From the NCBI GenBank assembly GCA_033721915.1, contig JAWWAC010000013.1, forward strand, positions 1-64,000: a DNA stretch of 64,000 nucleotides. The letters run 5' to 3'. Both the position numbers and the translations under genes were made by a program. Shown here piece after piece: positions 42,442 through 51,491 of the stretch. Under the pieces are notes generated by a model, which saw only the letters and a list, made by a program, of their open reading frames with translations, searched no databases and had not been told where the DNA came from. Source of the stretch: REBR01 sp033721915 (GTDB lineage Bacteria; Pseudomonadota; Gammaproteobacteria; Pseudomonadales; Oleiphilaceae). Every line of letters begins with the position of its first letter. Within the stretch, counting starts at the first letter, position 1.

Positions 42442-45047
42442 AAGTCACAGAACCGAAAACCATCTACCTGAAAGAATACCGCAAGCCCCCTTTTCTGATT
42501 GACCGGGTGGATCTGTGCTTTCAGCTGTTCGAGGACGGCGCCCGGGTGCACGCCACCATGGCGGTGCGACGCAATCCCGATGCCCCCGTGGAGCCGGATC
42601 TGGTGCTTGATGGGGAGGATCTGACACTGGAGTCGGTCCACCTGGATGGCAGGGCCGTGGAAGAGATGCAGGTCAGCCCGGGGGCACTGCGGTTGCACGA
42701 TGTGCCGGAGCAGTTCCGGCTGCAGTTGGTGACCTGGATCAAGCCCCAGGAGAATACCCGCCTGGAAGGGCTCTACCAGTCATCGGGCATGTTCTGCACA
42801 CAGTGCGAGGCGGAAGGCTTCCGCCGTATCACCTATTTTCTCGACCGTCCGGATGTGATGTCCCGTTACAGCACCCGTATCGAGGCGGACGCAGAGAAGT
42901 ATCCCGTGCTGCTGTCTAATGGCAACCCGGTGGATCAGGGCTCCCTGGAGGGTGGCCGCCACCAGGTGACCTGGGAGGACCCGTTCCCCAAGCCGGCCTA
43001 TCTGTTTGCCATGGTGGCCGGTGACCTGGTGCCCATCCGTGACAGCTTCACCACCGCCTCAGGGCGTGAAGTGGACCTGGTCATCTATGTGGAGCCCCGC
43101 AACCGGGACAAGTGCGACCATGCCATGGCGTCACTCAAGCGGGCCATGCGCTGGGACGAGCAGACCTACGGCCGTGAATACGACCTGGACATCTTCATGA
43201 TTGTGGCGGTGGACGACTTCAATATGGGGGCCATGGAGAATAAGGGCCTGAACATCTTCAACTCCTCCTGCGTGCTGGCCAGCGAGGACACCGCCACGGA
43301 CAGCGCCTTTGAGAGCATTGAAAGCATTGTCGCCCACGAGTATTTCCACAACTGGTCCGGCAACCGGGTCACCTGCCGTGACTGGTTCCAGCTCAGTCTC
43401 AAGGAAGGCTTTACCGTCTTCCGGGACAACCAGTATTCCGCCGACATCGGCTCACCCACGGTGCAGCGCATTGACCACGTCAATATGCTGCGTACCGCCC
43501 AGTTTGCCGAGGACGCCGGCCCCATGGCCCATCCGGTGCGCCCTGAGTCCTATATCGAAATCGGCAACTTCTACACACTGACCATCTACGAGAAAGGGGC
43601 CGAGGTGGTGCGCATGATCCACACCCTGCTGGGTGAGCAGGCCTTCCGGGCCGGTTCCGATCTGTACTTTGAGCGCCACGACGGCGAGGCGGTCACCACA
43701 GACGATTTTGTCCGCGCCATGGAAGACGCCAGCGGACGTGATCTGGGGCAGTTCCGGCGCTGGTACGAACAGGCCGGCACACCCCGGCTGAGCGTCCGTG
43801 ACCACTTCGAGAATGGCACCTATACCCTGGAAATCAGCCAGTCCACACCGGCCACGCCGGGGCAGCCCCACAAACAGCCGCTGCATATTCCGCTGCGTCT
43901 GGGGTTGCTCGACAGCAGCGGCCGGGATCTGCCCCTGAATGACCGGGGTGGGACGGAGCTGGTGCTGGAACTCACCGAAGCGCAACACCGCTTTGAGTTC
44001 ACCGGCCTCAGCGAGTGCCCCGTGCCCTCACTGCTGCGTGGCTTCTCAGCACCGGTGAAGCTGTATTACCCCTGGCGCCGTGAGCAGCTGTTGTTCCTGA
44101 TGCGCCATGACAGCGACGGCTTCAACCGCTGGGACGCCGGGCAGCGATTGGCGGTGGATGTGATCCAGTCCTTGGTGGAGGGCCGTGACAGCCAGGTGGA
44201 GCCACGGCTGACCGAGGCCTACCGGGAGCTGCTGCGGGATGAGAGCCTGGATCAGGCACTGGTGGCCAAGATGCTCTCGCTGCCGGGGGTGTCTTACCTG
44301 ATCGAGCTGTCGGAATCGGCGGATGTGGAGGTTATCCACAGGGCCCGGCAGCGGGTGCTGGAGACACTGGCCCGTGATTTGCGCGAGGACCTGCTGGCAA
44401 GCTACCACCGTCATGCCAACAGCCAGCCTTACGCCGTGACCACGGAACAGATTGCCGCCCGCTCACTGCGCAACACCGCACTGGCCTGGTTGTTGGCCAT
44501 CAATGATGACCAGGCACGGGACCTGGCACAGGCCCAGTTCCGAGAGGCGGGCAATATGACGGACCAGATGGGGGCGCTGCGGGCTCTGGTCAACTCCGAC
44601 TTTGCCAGTGAGAGGGAGCAGGCGCTGTCGTCGTTCTATGACCGCTGGCAGCATGACCCCCAGGTGGTGGAGCAGTGGTTTTCCGTGCAATCGGGCAGTG
44701 AGCAGGCCGGTAGCCTGGAGCAGGTGCAGTCGTTGCTTGAGCACCCGGCTTTCGACTGGAAAAACCCCAATAAAATCCGTGCTGTCATCGGTGTTTTTGC
44801 CGGTCAGAACCTGATACGTTTCCATCGCCCTGACGGTGCCGGCTACCGTTTTCTGGGGGAACAGATCCAGCGTCTGGACAACAGCAACCCGCCCATTGCC
44901 GCCCGACTGGTGCAACCCCTGACGCGCTGGCGCCAGTATGCGCCCCACCTGAGGACGGCCATGAAGGACGTTCTGGAATCCATTGCCGCCAAGCTGGAGC
45001 TGTCCAGGGACGTCTACGAGGTGGTCGTCAAGAGTCTGGCGGATTAA
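42438..45047 (+). CDS. pepN: Aminopeptidase N
   Basis: An 869-residue M1 metallopeptidase (E. coli 870). The substrate-binding GAMENKGLNIF and zinc site HEYFHNWSGNRVT with the downstream glutamate (SLKEGFTVFRD) are intact. It removes N-terminal residues from peptides in the cytosol. Last gene of the nadK-pepN run, and strong stem-loops follow it. Confidence 0.97.
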   Translation: MKVTEPKTIYLKEYRKPPFLIDRVDLCFQLFEDGARVHATMAVRRNPDAPVEPDLVLDGEDLTLESVHLDGRAVEEMQVSPGALRLHDVPEQFRLQLVTWIKPQENTRLEGLYQSSGMFCTQCEAEGFRRITYFLDRPDVMSRYSTRIEADAEKYPVLLSNGNPVDQGSLEGGRHQVTWEDPFPKPAYLFAMVAGDLVPIRDSFTTASGREVDLVIYVEPRNRDKCDHAMASLKRAMRWDEQTYGREYDLDIFMIVAVDDFNMGAMENKGLNIFNSSCVLASEDTATDSAFESIESIVAHEYFHNWSGNRVTCRDWFQLSLKEGFTVFRDNQYSADIGSPTVQRIDHVNMLRTAQFAEDAGPMAHPVRPESYIEIGNFYTLTIYEKGAEVVRMIHTLLGEQAFRAGSDLYFERHDGEAVTTDDFVRAMEDASGRDLGQFRRWYEQAGTPRLSVRDHFENGTYTLEISQSTPATPGQPHKQPLHIPLRLGLLDSSGRDLPLNDRGGTELVLELTEAQHRFEFTGLSECPVPSLLRGFSAPVKLYYPWRREQLLFLMRHDSDGFNRWDAGQRLAVDVIQSLVEGRDSQVEPRLTEAYRELLRDESLDQALVAKMLSLPGVSYLIELSESADVEVIHRARQRVLETLARDLREDLLASYHRHANSQPYAVTTEQIAARSLRNTALAWLLAINDDQARDLAQAQFREAGNMTDQMGALRALVNSDFASEREQALSSFYDRWQHDPQVVEQWFSVQSGSEQAGSLEQVQSLLEHPAFDWKNPNKIRAVIGVFAGQNLIRFHRPDGAGYRFLGEQIQRLDNSNPPIAARLVQPLTRWRQYAPHLRTAMKDVLESIAAKLELSRDVYEVVVKSLAD

Positions 45048-45056
45048 GGCGTCAGG

Positions 45057-45089
45057 GTGTTATGGCGCCAGGCATGGCGCCAAAAACAC
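45057..45089 (+). terminator. Stem-loop after pepN
   Basis: GTGTT (45057-45061) and TGGCGCCA (45063-45070) pair with TGGCGCCA (45075-45082) and AACAC (45085-45089) around GGCA. There is no T run, so the terminator role is inferred from place and strength. Confidence 0.5.
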
Positions 45090-45094
45090 CGCCT

Positions 45095-45149
45095 GTCATT
45101 CAGGCGGCCGCCCCGGTCTCACAGCCTTGACGGGGCGCCCCTGAATGAC
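45095..45149. repeat. Long inverted repeat between pepN and DUF1329 gene
   Basis: GTCATTCAGG (45095-45104) pairs perfectly with CCTGAATGAC (45140-45149), and inside it GCCCCG (45110-45115) with CGGGGC (45131-45136). It could be a transcript-end structure or a palindromic element. Confidence 0.7.
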
Positions 45150-45249
45150 TGGCAATTGCCTTTCAGTCAACTAGTCTTACTGTCCGGTAAAAACAATAAT
45201 CTGGCCGCATAGTGATGTTGCAGCCTATCGCTAGCAGGATGCTTGAACG

Positions 45250-46650
45250 ATGATGCACAAAACCCTTTTGCCCCTTACCTGTGCGCTGGTGCTTTCCGCA
45301 GCCGGCGCTTCCTCAATGGCCGCGGTTTCCCAGCAGCAGGCCAGCCGTCTGGGTGGCAGCGACCTGACTCCCTTCGGCTCCCCCAGGGCCGGGTCCGAGG
45401 ACGGTGTGATCCCGGCCTGGGAAGGGGGGCTGTCCTTACCGCCGGATCATGTGGATTATGCAGGACCCGGCAGCTTCCACCCCAACCCTTTCCCGGACGA
45501 CGAGGTACTGTTCTCCATCAGTGTCAATAACATGGAGGCGTTCTCCGAGCACCTCACGCCGGGCACCCAGGCGTTGATGGAGACCTACCCGGAAACCTAC
45601 CGGCTGAATGTCTACCCCAGCCGCCGCACCCACGCACTGCCGGAGTGGGTCATGAAGAACACCCGCGAGAATGCCGTCAAGGCAAGGCTGGTGAATAACG
45701 GCAATGGCATTGAAAACGCCTATGGCGGGACCCCTTTCCCGATACTCCATGGCAGCAACGAAGAGAAGGCCATGCAGGCTATGTGGAACCACCTGACCCA
45801 CTGGCGGGGCATCTTTGGCGAGCGCCGTACCGGTGAGGTGGCAGTGACCCAGGGTGGCGACTACAGTCTCACCATGTCCCGGCAGGAGTTTTTCTTCAAC
45901 TTCTACAATCCTGAGCTGGACGCCGACAGCCTGGATAATACATTGTTTTACTATCTGTCCTCGACCACCTCCCCGGCCCGCCTGGCCGGTGGTGCCGTGC
46001 TTGTGCACGAAACCATGAACCAGGTGATCGAGCCGAGACGGGCCTGGGGCTATAACTCGGGGCAAAGACGGGTACGCAGAGCGCCGAATTTGGCGTATGA
46101 TTCACCCATCGCGGCCTCCGAGAACCTGCGTACGGCCGACGAGACTGATCTGTTTAACGGGGCACTCAACCGTTACAACTGGGAGTATCAGGGCCTTCAA
46201 CCGTTCTATATTCCCTACAACAATTACGACATTGCCCAGGAAGGGCTGCCTTACGATGAGATTCTGGGGACATCACACGTCAACCCGGATCTACAGCGTT
46301 GGGAGCGGCACTATGTGCACGTGGTGGAGGCGAACCTGAAAGAAGGGGAACGCCATATCTTCTCCAGACGTGTCTTTTACATCGATGCCGATAGCTGGAA
46401 GGTCGTATCGGTGGATCAGTACGATGGCCGTGGCGAGCTCTGGCGAGTCAGCCAGGCCATGAACAAGAACTATTACGAGTTACCCGGCGTCTGGTCGACG
46501 CTGGATATCTTCCACGATCTTCAGTCCCGTCGTTATCACGTACAGGGGCTGGATACCGAGGAAGGGTCGCACCGGGTGTTCTATGAAGACAGGATACCCA
46601 ACCCGCGTTACTTCTCGCCTCAGGCTCTGAGACGCCGGGGAGTTCGCTAG
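45250..46650 (+). CDS. DUF1329 family exported protein
   Basis: A 466-residue protein with a signal peptide ending near SSMAA (about 20-25), then the DUF1329 domain (SRLGGSDLTPFGSPRAGSEDGVIPAWEGG, a signature of the family). The remainder is beta-rich and probably binds lipid, as DUF1329 relates to LolA/LolB-like outer-membrane lipoprotein folds. It is followed by a YCF48-like protein and an RND transporter, a trio I know from many oceanic and pseudomonad genomes. Function unproven. Confidence 0.88.
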   Translation: MMHKTLLPLTCALVLSAAGASSMAAVSQQQASRLGGSDLTPFGSPRAGSEDGVIPAWEGGLSLPPDHVDYAGPGSFHPNPFPDDEVLFSISVNNMEAFSEHLTPGTQALMETYPETYRLNVYPSRRTHALPEWVMKNTRENAVKARLVNNGNGIENAYGGTPFPILHGSNEEKAMQAMWNHLTHWRGIFGERRTGEVAVTQGGDYSLTMSRQEFFFNFYNPELDADSLDNTLFYYLSSTTSPARLAGGAVLVHETMNQVIEPRRAWGYNSGQRRVRRAPNLAYDSPIAASENLRTADETDLFNGALNRYNWEYQGLQPFYIPYNNYDIAQEGLPYDEILGTSHVNPDLQRWERHYVHVVEANLKEGERHIFSRRVFYIDADSWKVVSVDQYDGRGELWRVSQAMNKNYYELPGVWSTLDIFHDLQSRRYHVQGLDTEEGSHRVFYEDRIPNPRYFSPQALRRRGVR

Positions 46651-46661
46651 CAGTCAGCATG

Positions 46662-46685
46662 CCGGGCACTGAGTGGCCCGGTTTT
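46662..46685 (+). terminator. Weak terminator between DUF1329 and YCF48-like genes
   Basis: CCGGGC (46662-46667) pairs with GCCCGG (46676-46681), with AC/GTG extending it, followed by TTTT. Likely partial, since the genes appear to belong together. Confidence 0.5.
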
Positions 46686-46717
46686 CATTATCATAAAGAT
46701 AAAAAAGGCATTTCCGA

Positions 46718-47872
46718 ATGGCAAAACGGTCCGCACTTAAAACAGTAGGCGCTTTCTGTCTGTGCGCCGCTCTCGCACCAGTCAGCCTGCCCGTGGCGGC
46801 AGTGGGTGATGTGCTTGAAACCCCGGCAATGGAGACCGACCTGGCGGCAGAGAGCCTGCTGCTGAACACCGCTCAGAGCGGTGACCGGATGGTGGCCGTG
46901 GGCGAGCGTGGGCACATCATTTACTCCGATGACTTCGGCCAGACCTGGATTCAGGCGGAAGTTCCGGTCAGAGCGACACTCACCGGCGTTTATTTCCCCA
47001 CCCCGGAGAAAGGCTGGGCCGTGGGTCATGGCGGGGTCATACTGCACTCCAGTGACCGGGGGGAAACCTGGGTCAAACAGCTGGACGGCTTTGAAGGACA
47101 GAAAAAGATCATTGCTTACCTGGAAAAGCAGATTGAAAAAAAGAAGGCGGAGCTGGAAGCCGCCGAAGATCCGGATGAGCGTGCCGACCTGCGGTTTGAG
47201 CTGGAAGATATCGAGTTCACTCTGGAAGATGCCATGGCGGACGCCGAGGCGGGCCCCTGGCAGCCGCTGATGGACGTCTGGTTTGCCGATGAGAAGCGTG
47301 GGCTGGCAGTCGGCAGCTACGGCATGATCTTTCTGACCACCGACGGCGGCAAAACCTGGAAGAATCACATGGGGGCGATCAATAACCCCCGGCGCTTCAA
47401 CTTCAACGCCATCAGTCAAACCGCTGATGGCGCGCTCTTCCTGGCGGTAGAGGCGGGCATTGTGCATCGCTCCACCGATAAGGGCGAAACCTGGGTTGAA
47501 GTCCAGACCCCTTACGATGGTTCCTTTTTTGGCGTGGTCGGAACGTCCAAACCCGACCAGATTCTGGCCTTTGGTCTGCGGGGCAACATCTACCGCTCCG
47601 AGAACCTGGGTGACGACTGGAGCCAAATCGACACTGACATTGATCGCACCATCAACTCCGGCAACGTGGGTGACAATGGCGATATCGTTCTGGTCGCCAA
47701 CGATGGCGCCATCCTGCGCAGCACCGATGACGGCAAAACCTTCACCACCTATACCCGCCCGAGCCGCCAGTCTTTTGTGGATGTGCTGGTCATGGAAGGC
47801 AAGGGGCTGTTGCTGGTCGGCGAAGGCGGCGCGGTTCTGACTGATGGCAGTGGACGGGATTTTACGCCGTAA
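46718..47872 (+). CDS. YCF48-like exported beta-propeller protein with coiled-coil insert
   Basis: A 384-residue protein with a signal peptide (about 1-29) and repeated propeller blades of the YCF48/BNR type: SDDFGQTWIQ, SSDRGETWVK, TTDGGKTWKN, STDKGETWVE, SENLGDDWSQ and STDDGKTFTT. Between the second and third blades (about 127-178) a charged helical insert of coiled-coil character interrupts the propeller. YCF48 in plants and cyanobacteria is a photosystem II assembly factor; here it presumably assists the neighbouring transporter. Confidence 0.88.
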   Translation: MAKRSALKTVGAFCLCAALAPVSLPVAAVGDVLETPAMETDLAAESLLLNTAQSGDRMVAVGERGHIIYSDDFGQTWIQAEVPVRATLTGVYFPTPEKGWAVGHGGVILHSSDRGETWVKQLDGFEGQKKIIAYLEKQIEKKKAELEAAEDPDERADLRFELEDIEFTLEDAMADAEAGPWQPLMDVWFADEKRGLAVGSYGMIFLTTDGGKTWKNHMGAINNPRRFNFNAISQTADGALFLAVEAGIVHRSTDKGETWVEVQTPYDGSFFGVVGTSKPDQILAFGLRGNIYRSENLGDDWSQIDTDIDRTINSGNVGDNGDIVLVANDGAILRSTDDGKTFTTYTRPSRQSFVDVLVMEGKGLLLVGEGGAVLTDGSGRDFTP

Positions 47873-47934
47873 CCGGCTGGAATTGTACGTTACACAACAA
47901 CGACTAATAAGTGATTTGGCAAGAGGTAGTTTAG

Positions 47935-50334
47935 ATGTCTGACCCAAAGCATGGCCAGAGCGACCGCGGCGATTTGCCGGCTTCCGCTGAGCCGTTGATT
48001 GAACGGCTTATTTTCAACAATCGTGTTCCACTGCTGATCCTGTTGCTGTTGACCACCCTGTTTCTCGGGTACAACGCCGTCAAGATTCAGCCCGATGCCA
48101 GTTTCGAGCGTCTGATTCCGCTCAAGCACCCCTACATCGTCAACATGCTCGAACACCGGGATGACTTGCAGAACCTGGGTAACTTCGTGCGGATTGCTGT
48201 TGAACACGAAAAGGGCGATATTTTCAATAAAGAGTACATGCAGGCCCTGCAGGAAATCACCGACGAGATGTTCTATCTCAGCGGTGTGGACCGTTCCGGG
48301 CTCCAGTCTCTCTGGACCCCCAATGTGCGTTGGCAGGAAGTGACCGAACAGGGTTTTCAGGGCGGCACGGTGATTCCCGACAACTACGATGGCAGTGAAG
48401 CGAGTCTCAACCAGCTGCGCGACAACGTTCTGCGCTCGAGCCACATCGGCTCACTGGTGGGTGACGATTTTGAGTCCTCCATCGTATTTGCCCCGCTGTA
48501 CGAGACCGATCCGGATACCGGCGAATCTCTGGATTACGGCGAATTTTCCCAGGCCCTGGAAGAAAAGATCCGTCAGAAGTACGAAGAGAAGTACCCCAAT
48601 ATCGACATCAAGATTGTGGGCTTCGCCAAGCTGGTGGGTGACCTGATCGAAGGCATCAAGTCTGTGGCGCTCTTCGCACTGATCACCATTGTTCTGACCA
48701 CGGTGTTCCTGTACTGGTATTCCCGTTGCATCGTCGGCACTCTGGTGCCGGTGGTGACGTCCATCATCGCGGTATTCTGGCAGCTGGGTATGCTGCGGGT
48801 ACTGGGTTACGGTCTGGACCCTTACTCGGTGCTGGTGCCCTTCCTGGTGTTCGCCATTGCCATCAGTCACGGGGTGCAGGTGATCAACGCCATGGCCATT
48901 GAGGCCGGGCACGGCTACAAGCCGCTGATGAGCGCCAAGCTGGCCTTCCGTGCGCTGTATATTCCGGGCATTGTGGCACTGGTAAGTGACGCCTTTGGCT
49001 TCCTGACACTGCTGTTTATCGAAATCGACGTGATCCGGGACCTGGCCGTTGCCGCGGGCATTGGTGTGGCGGTGATCATTATCACCAACCTGGTGTTGAA
49101 TCCGCTGATCATGTCCTACATCGGCATCACCAGAAGCGGTGTGGAACACGTGCAGAATCACACCGGCAATGCCGACCGCAAATGGGAAATCCTGTCCAAC
49201 TTTGCCAGTGCCAAAGTGGCGCCTGTCTCCATTGTCATCGCGCTGGTGGGGCTGGGTGTGGGCCTGTATTACTCACAGGACCTGGAAGTGGGCGATCTGG
49301 ATGAAGGGGCACCGGAACTCCGCCCTGACAGCCAGTACAACCTGGACAACAAGTTCATTGGCGAAAACTACAGCCAGTCGGCGGATGTCATGGTGATCAT
49401 GGTTCAGACGCCGCCCGAGACCTGTACCCACTACAATGTGCTGCGTGCCATGGATACACTGCAGTGGCGTCTCCAGAACACCAAGGGTGTGGACTCCACG
49501 GTCAGCCTGGCCAATGTCACCAAGATCGTCACCCGGGCACTGAGCGAGGGTAACTGGAACTGGTACGACATTTCCCGTAACCAGACCATTATCAACGCCA
49601 CCATCCGTTCCGCCCCGGGCGCACTGATCAACACCGACTGCAGCCTGACGCCGATTCTGGCCTACCTGGAAGACCACCGGGCCGATACTCTGCGTCGCGT
49701 AGTGGCCGAGGTGAAGGAGTTCGCCGAGGAAAACAACGATCCGGACGAGTACGTGTTCAAGCTGGCCGCCGGTAACGCCGGTGTGGAAGCCGCCACCAAC
49801 GAGGTCATCGGCAGCGCCAAGAACTTCATGCTGCTGTTCGTCTACTCCGTGGTCTTCGTGCTCTGTCTGATCAGCTTCCGTTCGGTACGTTCGGTGCTGT
49901 GTATCATACTGCCACTGGGTCTCACCTCGGTGCTGTGTGAGGCGCTGATGGCCCAGGCCGGCATTGGCATCAAGGTCGCGACACTGCCGGTCATCGCACT
50001 GGGCGTGGGTATCGGTGTGGACTACGGCATCTACATGTTCAGCAAGCTGGAGCGTTACCTGAAGCTGGGCTATGAGCTGCAGGAAGCCTACTTCGAGACT
50101 CTGCGCACCACCGGCAAGGCCGTCGCCTTTACCGGTATGACACTGGCGCTGGGCGTGTTCACCTGGATGCTGTCGCCCATCAAGTTCCAGGCGGACATGG
50201 GCTTCCTGCTGACATTCATGTTCCTGTGGAACATGGTCGGCGCCATCTGGCTGATGCCGGCTCTGGCCCACTTCCTGATCGACCCCAAGAAAATGGCCGA
50301 GAAGGGACGCAAGGAAGCTGAGGCCCGCAAGTAA
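47935..50334 (+). CDS. RND/MMPL-family exporter
   Basis: A 799-residue inner-membrane protein with the MMPL/patched-like layout: one N-terminal helix, a periplasmic domain (about 50-230), a bundle of membrane helices (about 235-420), a second periplasmic domain (about 450-630) and a final bundle (about 635-785). Conserved segments include GVGIGVDYGIYMFS. It would use the proton gradient to move hydrophobic molecules. Genetic linkage to DUF1329 and YCF48 suggests lipid-like cargo; this is inference. AAGAGG precedes the ATG. Confidence 0.88.
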   Translation: MSDPKHGQSDRGDLPASAEPLIERLIFNNRVPLLILLLLTTLFLGYNAVKIQPDASFERLIPLKHPYIVNMLEHRDDLQNLGNFVRIAVEHEKGDIFNKEYMQALQEITDEMFYLSGVDRSGLQSLWTPNVRWQEVTEQGFQGGTVIPDNYDGSEASLNQLRDNVLRSSHIGSLVGDDFESSIVFAPLYETDPDTGESLDYGEFSQALEEKIRQKYEEKYPNIDIKIVGFAKLVGDLIEGIKSVALFALITIVLTTVFLYWYSRCIVGTLVPVVTSIIAVFWQLGMLRVLGYGLDPYSVLVPFLVFAIAISHGVQVINAMAIEAGHGYKPLMSAKLAFRALYIPGIVALVSDAFGFLTLLFIEIDVIRDLAVAAGIGVAVIIITNLVLNPLIMSYIGITRSGVEHVQNHTGNADRKWEILSNFASAKVAPVSIVIALVGLGVGLYYSQDLEVGDLDEGAPELRPDSQYNLDNKFIGENYSQSADVMVIMVQTPPETCTHYNVLRAMDTLQWRLQNTKGVDSTVSLANVTKIVTRALSEGNWNWYDISRNQTIINATIRSAPGALINTDCSLTPILAYLEDHRADTLRRVVAEVKEFAEENNDPDEYVFKLAAGNAGVEAATNEVIGSAKNFMLLFVYSVVFVLCLISFRSVRSVLCIILPLGLTSVLCEALMAQAGIGIKVATLPVIALGVGIGVDYGIYMFSKLERYLKLGYELQEAYFETLRTTGKAVAFTGMTLALGVFTWMLSPIKFQADMGFLLTFMFLWNMVGAIWLMPALAHFLIDPKKMAEKGRKEAEARK

Positions 50335-50364
50335 GGCAGTAACGACGGACATCGTCGTGTTATG

Positions 50365-50397
50365 AAAAGCCCGCCAGTATTGGCGGGCTTTTTTTTG
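50365..50397 (+). terminator. Rho-independent terminator after RND gene
   Basis: AAGCCCGCCA pairs with TGGCGGGCTT around GTAT, followed by eight T. Confidence 0.95.
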
Positions 50398-50489
50398 TTC
50401 TGACGGTCACAAGAGTGTGGCAGGGCGGTCCCTTGCCGCGGGATTTTGTTATGCTCTGTCAGTCTTAATGTGAACAGTAAGGAAAACCC

Positions 50490-51467
50490 ATGAGGATCAG
50501 GGCAACTCTGAAGGCGCTTGCGGGTGTCGCTGTGCTGGGGGTGGCGGCCAGTGCGCCAGCGCTGGCCGACGAACAGCGTTTTGTGAATATCGGCACCGGC
50601 GGCGTCACCGGGGTTTACTACCCCGCCGGTGGCGCCATCTGCCGACTGGTGAACCGCAACCACGACGAGCACGGTATCCGCTGCTCCGTGGAGAGCACCG
50701 GTGGCTCCATCTACAACCTCAACGCCATGCGCCAGGGTGAGCTGGACCTGGCGGTGGTGCAGTCCGACTGGCAGTATCACGCCTATCAGGGCACCAGCGA
50801 CTTCGCCGATGCCGGGCCAAACAAGAAGCTGCGCTCGCTGTTTTCACTCCATCCGGAGCCCTTCACGGTAGTGGCCAGGGCCGATGCCGGCATCAGCGAG
50901 TTCACCGACCTGGAGGGCAAGCGGGTCAATGTGGGCAACCCCGGCTCGGGCCAGAGGGCCACCATGGGGGTTCTGCTGGAGGAAATGGGCTGGGACCGGG
51001 AGCGTTTTGCCATGAGTGCGGAGCTGAGCGCCTCGGAGCAGTCCGGCGCCCTGTGCGACAACAACATCGATGCCTTCTTCTACACCGTGGGTCACCCCTC
51101 CGGCTCCATCAAGGAGGCCACCACCGCCTGTGACAGCGTGCTGGTGAACGTCCGTGGCGAGGCGGTGGACAATCTGGTGGAGCGCTACTCCTATTACACC
51201 CACGCCACCATTCCCGGCGGCCTATACCGGGGCAACGAGGAGGATGTGGAGACCTTCGGTGTGGCGGCCACCTTTGTGGCTTCGGCGGACACGCCGGCGG
51301 ACTCGGTCTATCAGGTGGTGAAGGCGGTGTTTGAGAACTTTGACCGCTTCCGCCGCCTGCATCCGGCGTTTTCCAGCCTCAAGAAAGAAGAAATGGTCAA
51401 AAACGCACTGACAGCACCTCTGCACGAAGGGGCCGAGAAATACTACAAGGAAGCCGGGTTGCTGTGA
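50490..51467 (+). CDS. TAXI-family TRAP transporter solute-binding protein
   Basis: A 325-residue periplasmic binding protein with a signal peptide (about 1-26, ending SAPALADE). TAXI motifs: NIGTGGVTGVYYPAGGAICRLVN and CSVESTGGSIYNLNAMRQGELDLAVVQSDW at the start of the mature part. It delivers substrate to the fused permease encoded 25 bases downstream. TAXI substrates are mostly unknown; some bind glutamate or alpha-ketoglutarate-like acids. Confidence 0.93.
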   Translation: MRIRATLKALAGVAVLGVAASAPALADEQRFVNIGTGGVTGVYYPAGGAICRLVNRNHDEHGIRCSVESTGGSIYNLNAMRQGELDLAVVQSDWQYHAYQGTSDFADAGPNKKLRSLFSLHPEPFTVVARADAGISEFTDLEGKRVNVGNPGSGQRATMGVLLEEMGWDRERFAMSAELSASEQSGALCDNNIDAFFYTVGHPSGSIKEATTACDSVLVNVRGEAVDNLVERYSYYTHATIPGGLYRGNEEDVETFGVAATFVASADTPADSVYQVVKAVFENFDRFRRLHPAFSSLKKEEMVKNALTAPLHEGAEKYYKEAGLL

Positions 51468-51491
51468 TGATGTCCCTGTGCGGAGCGGCAC

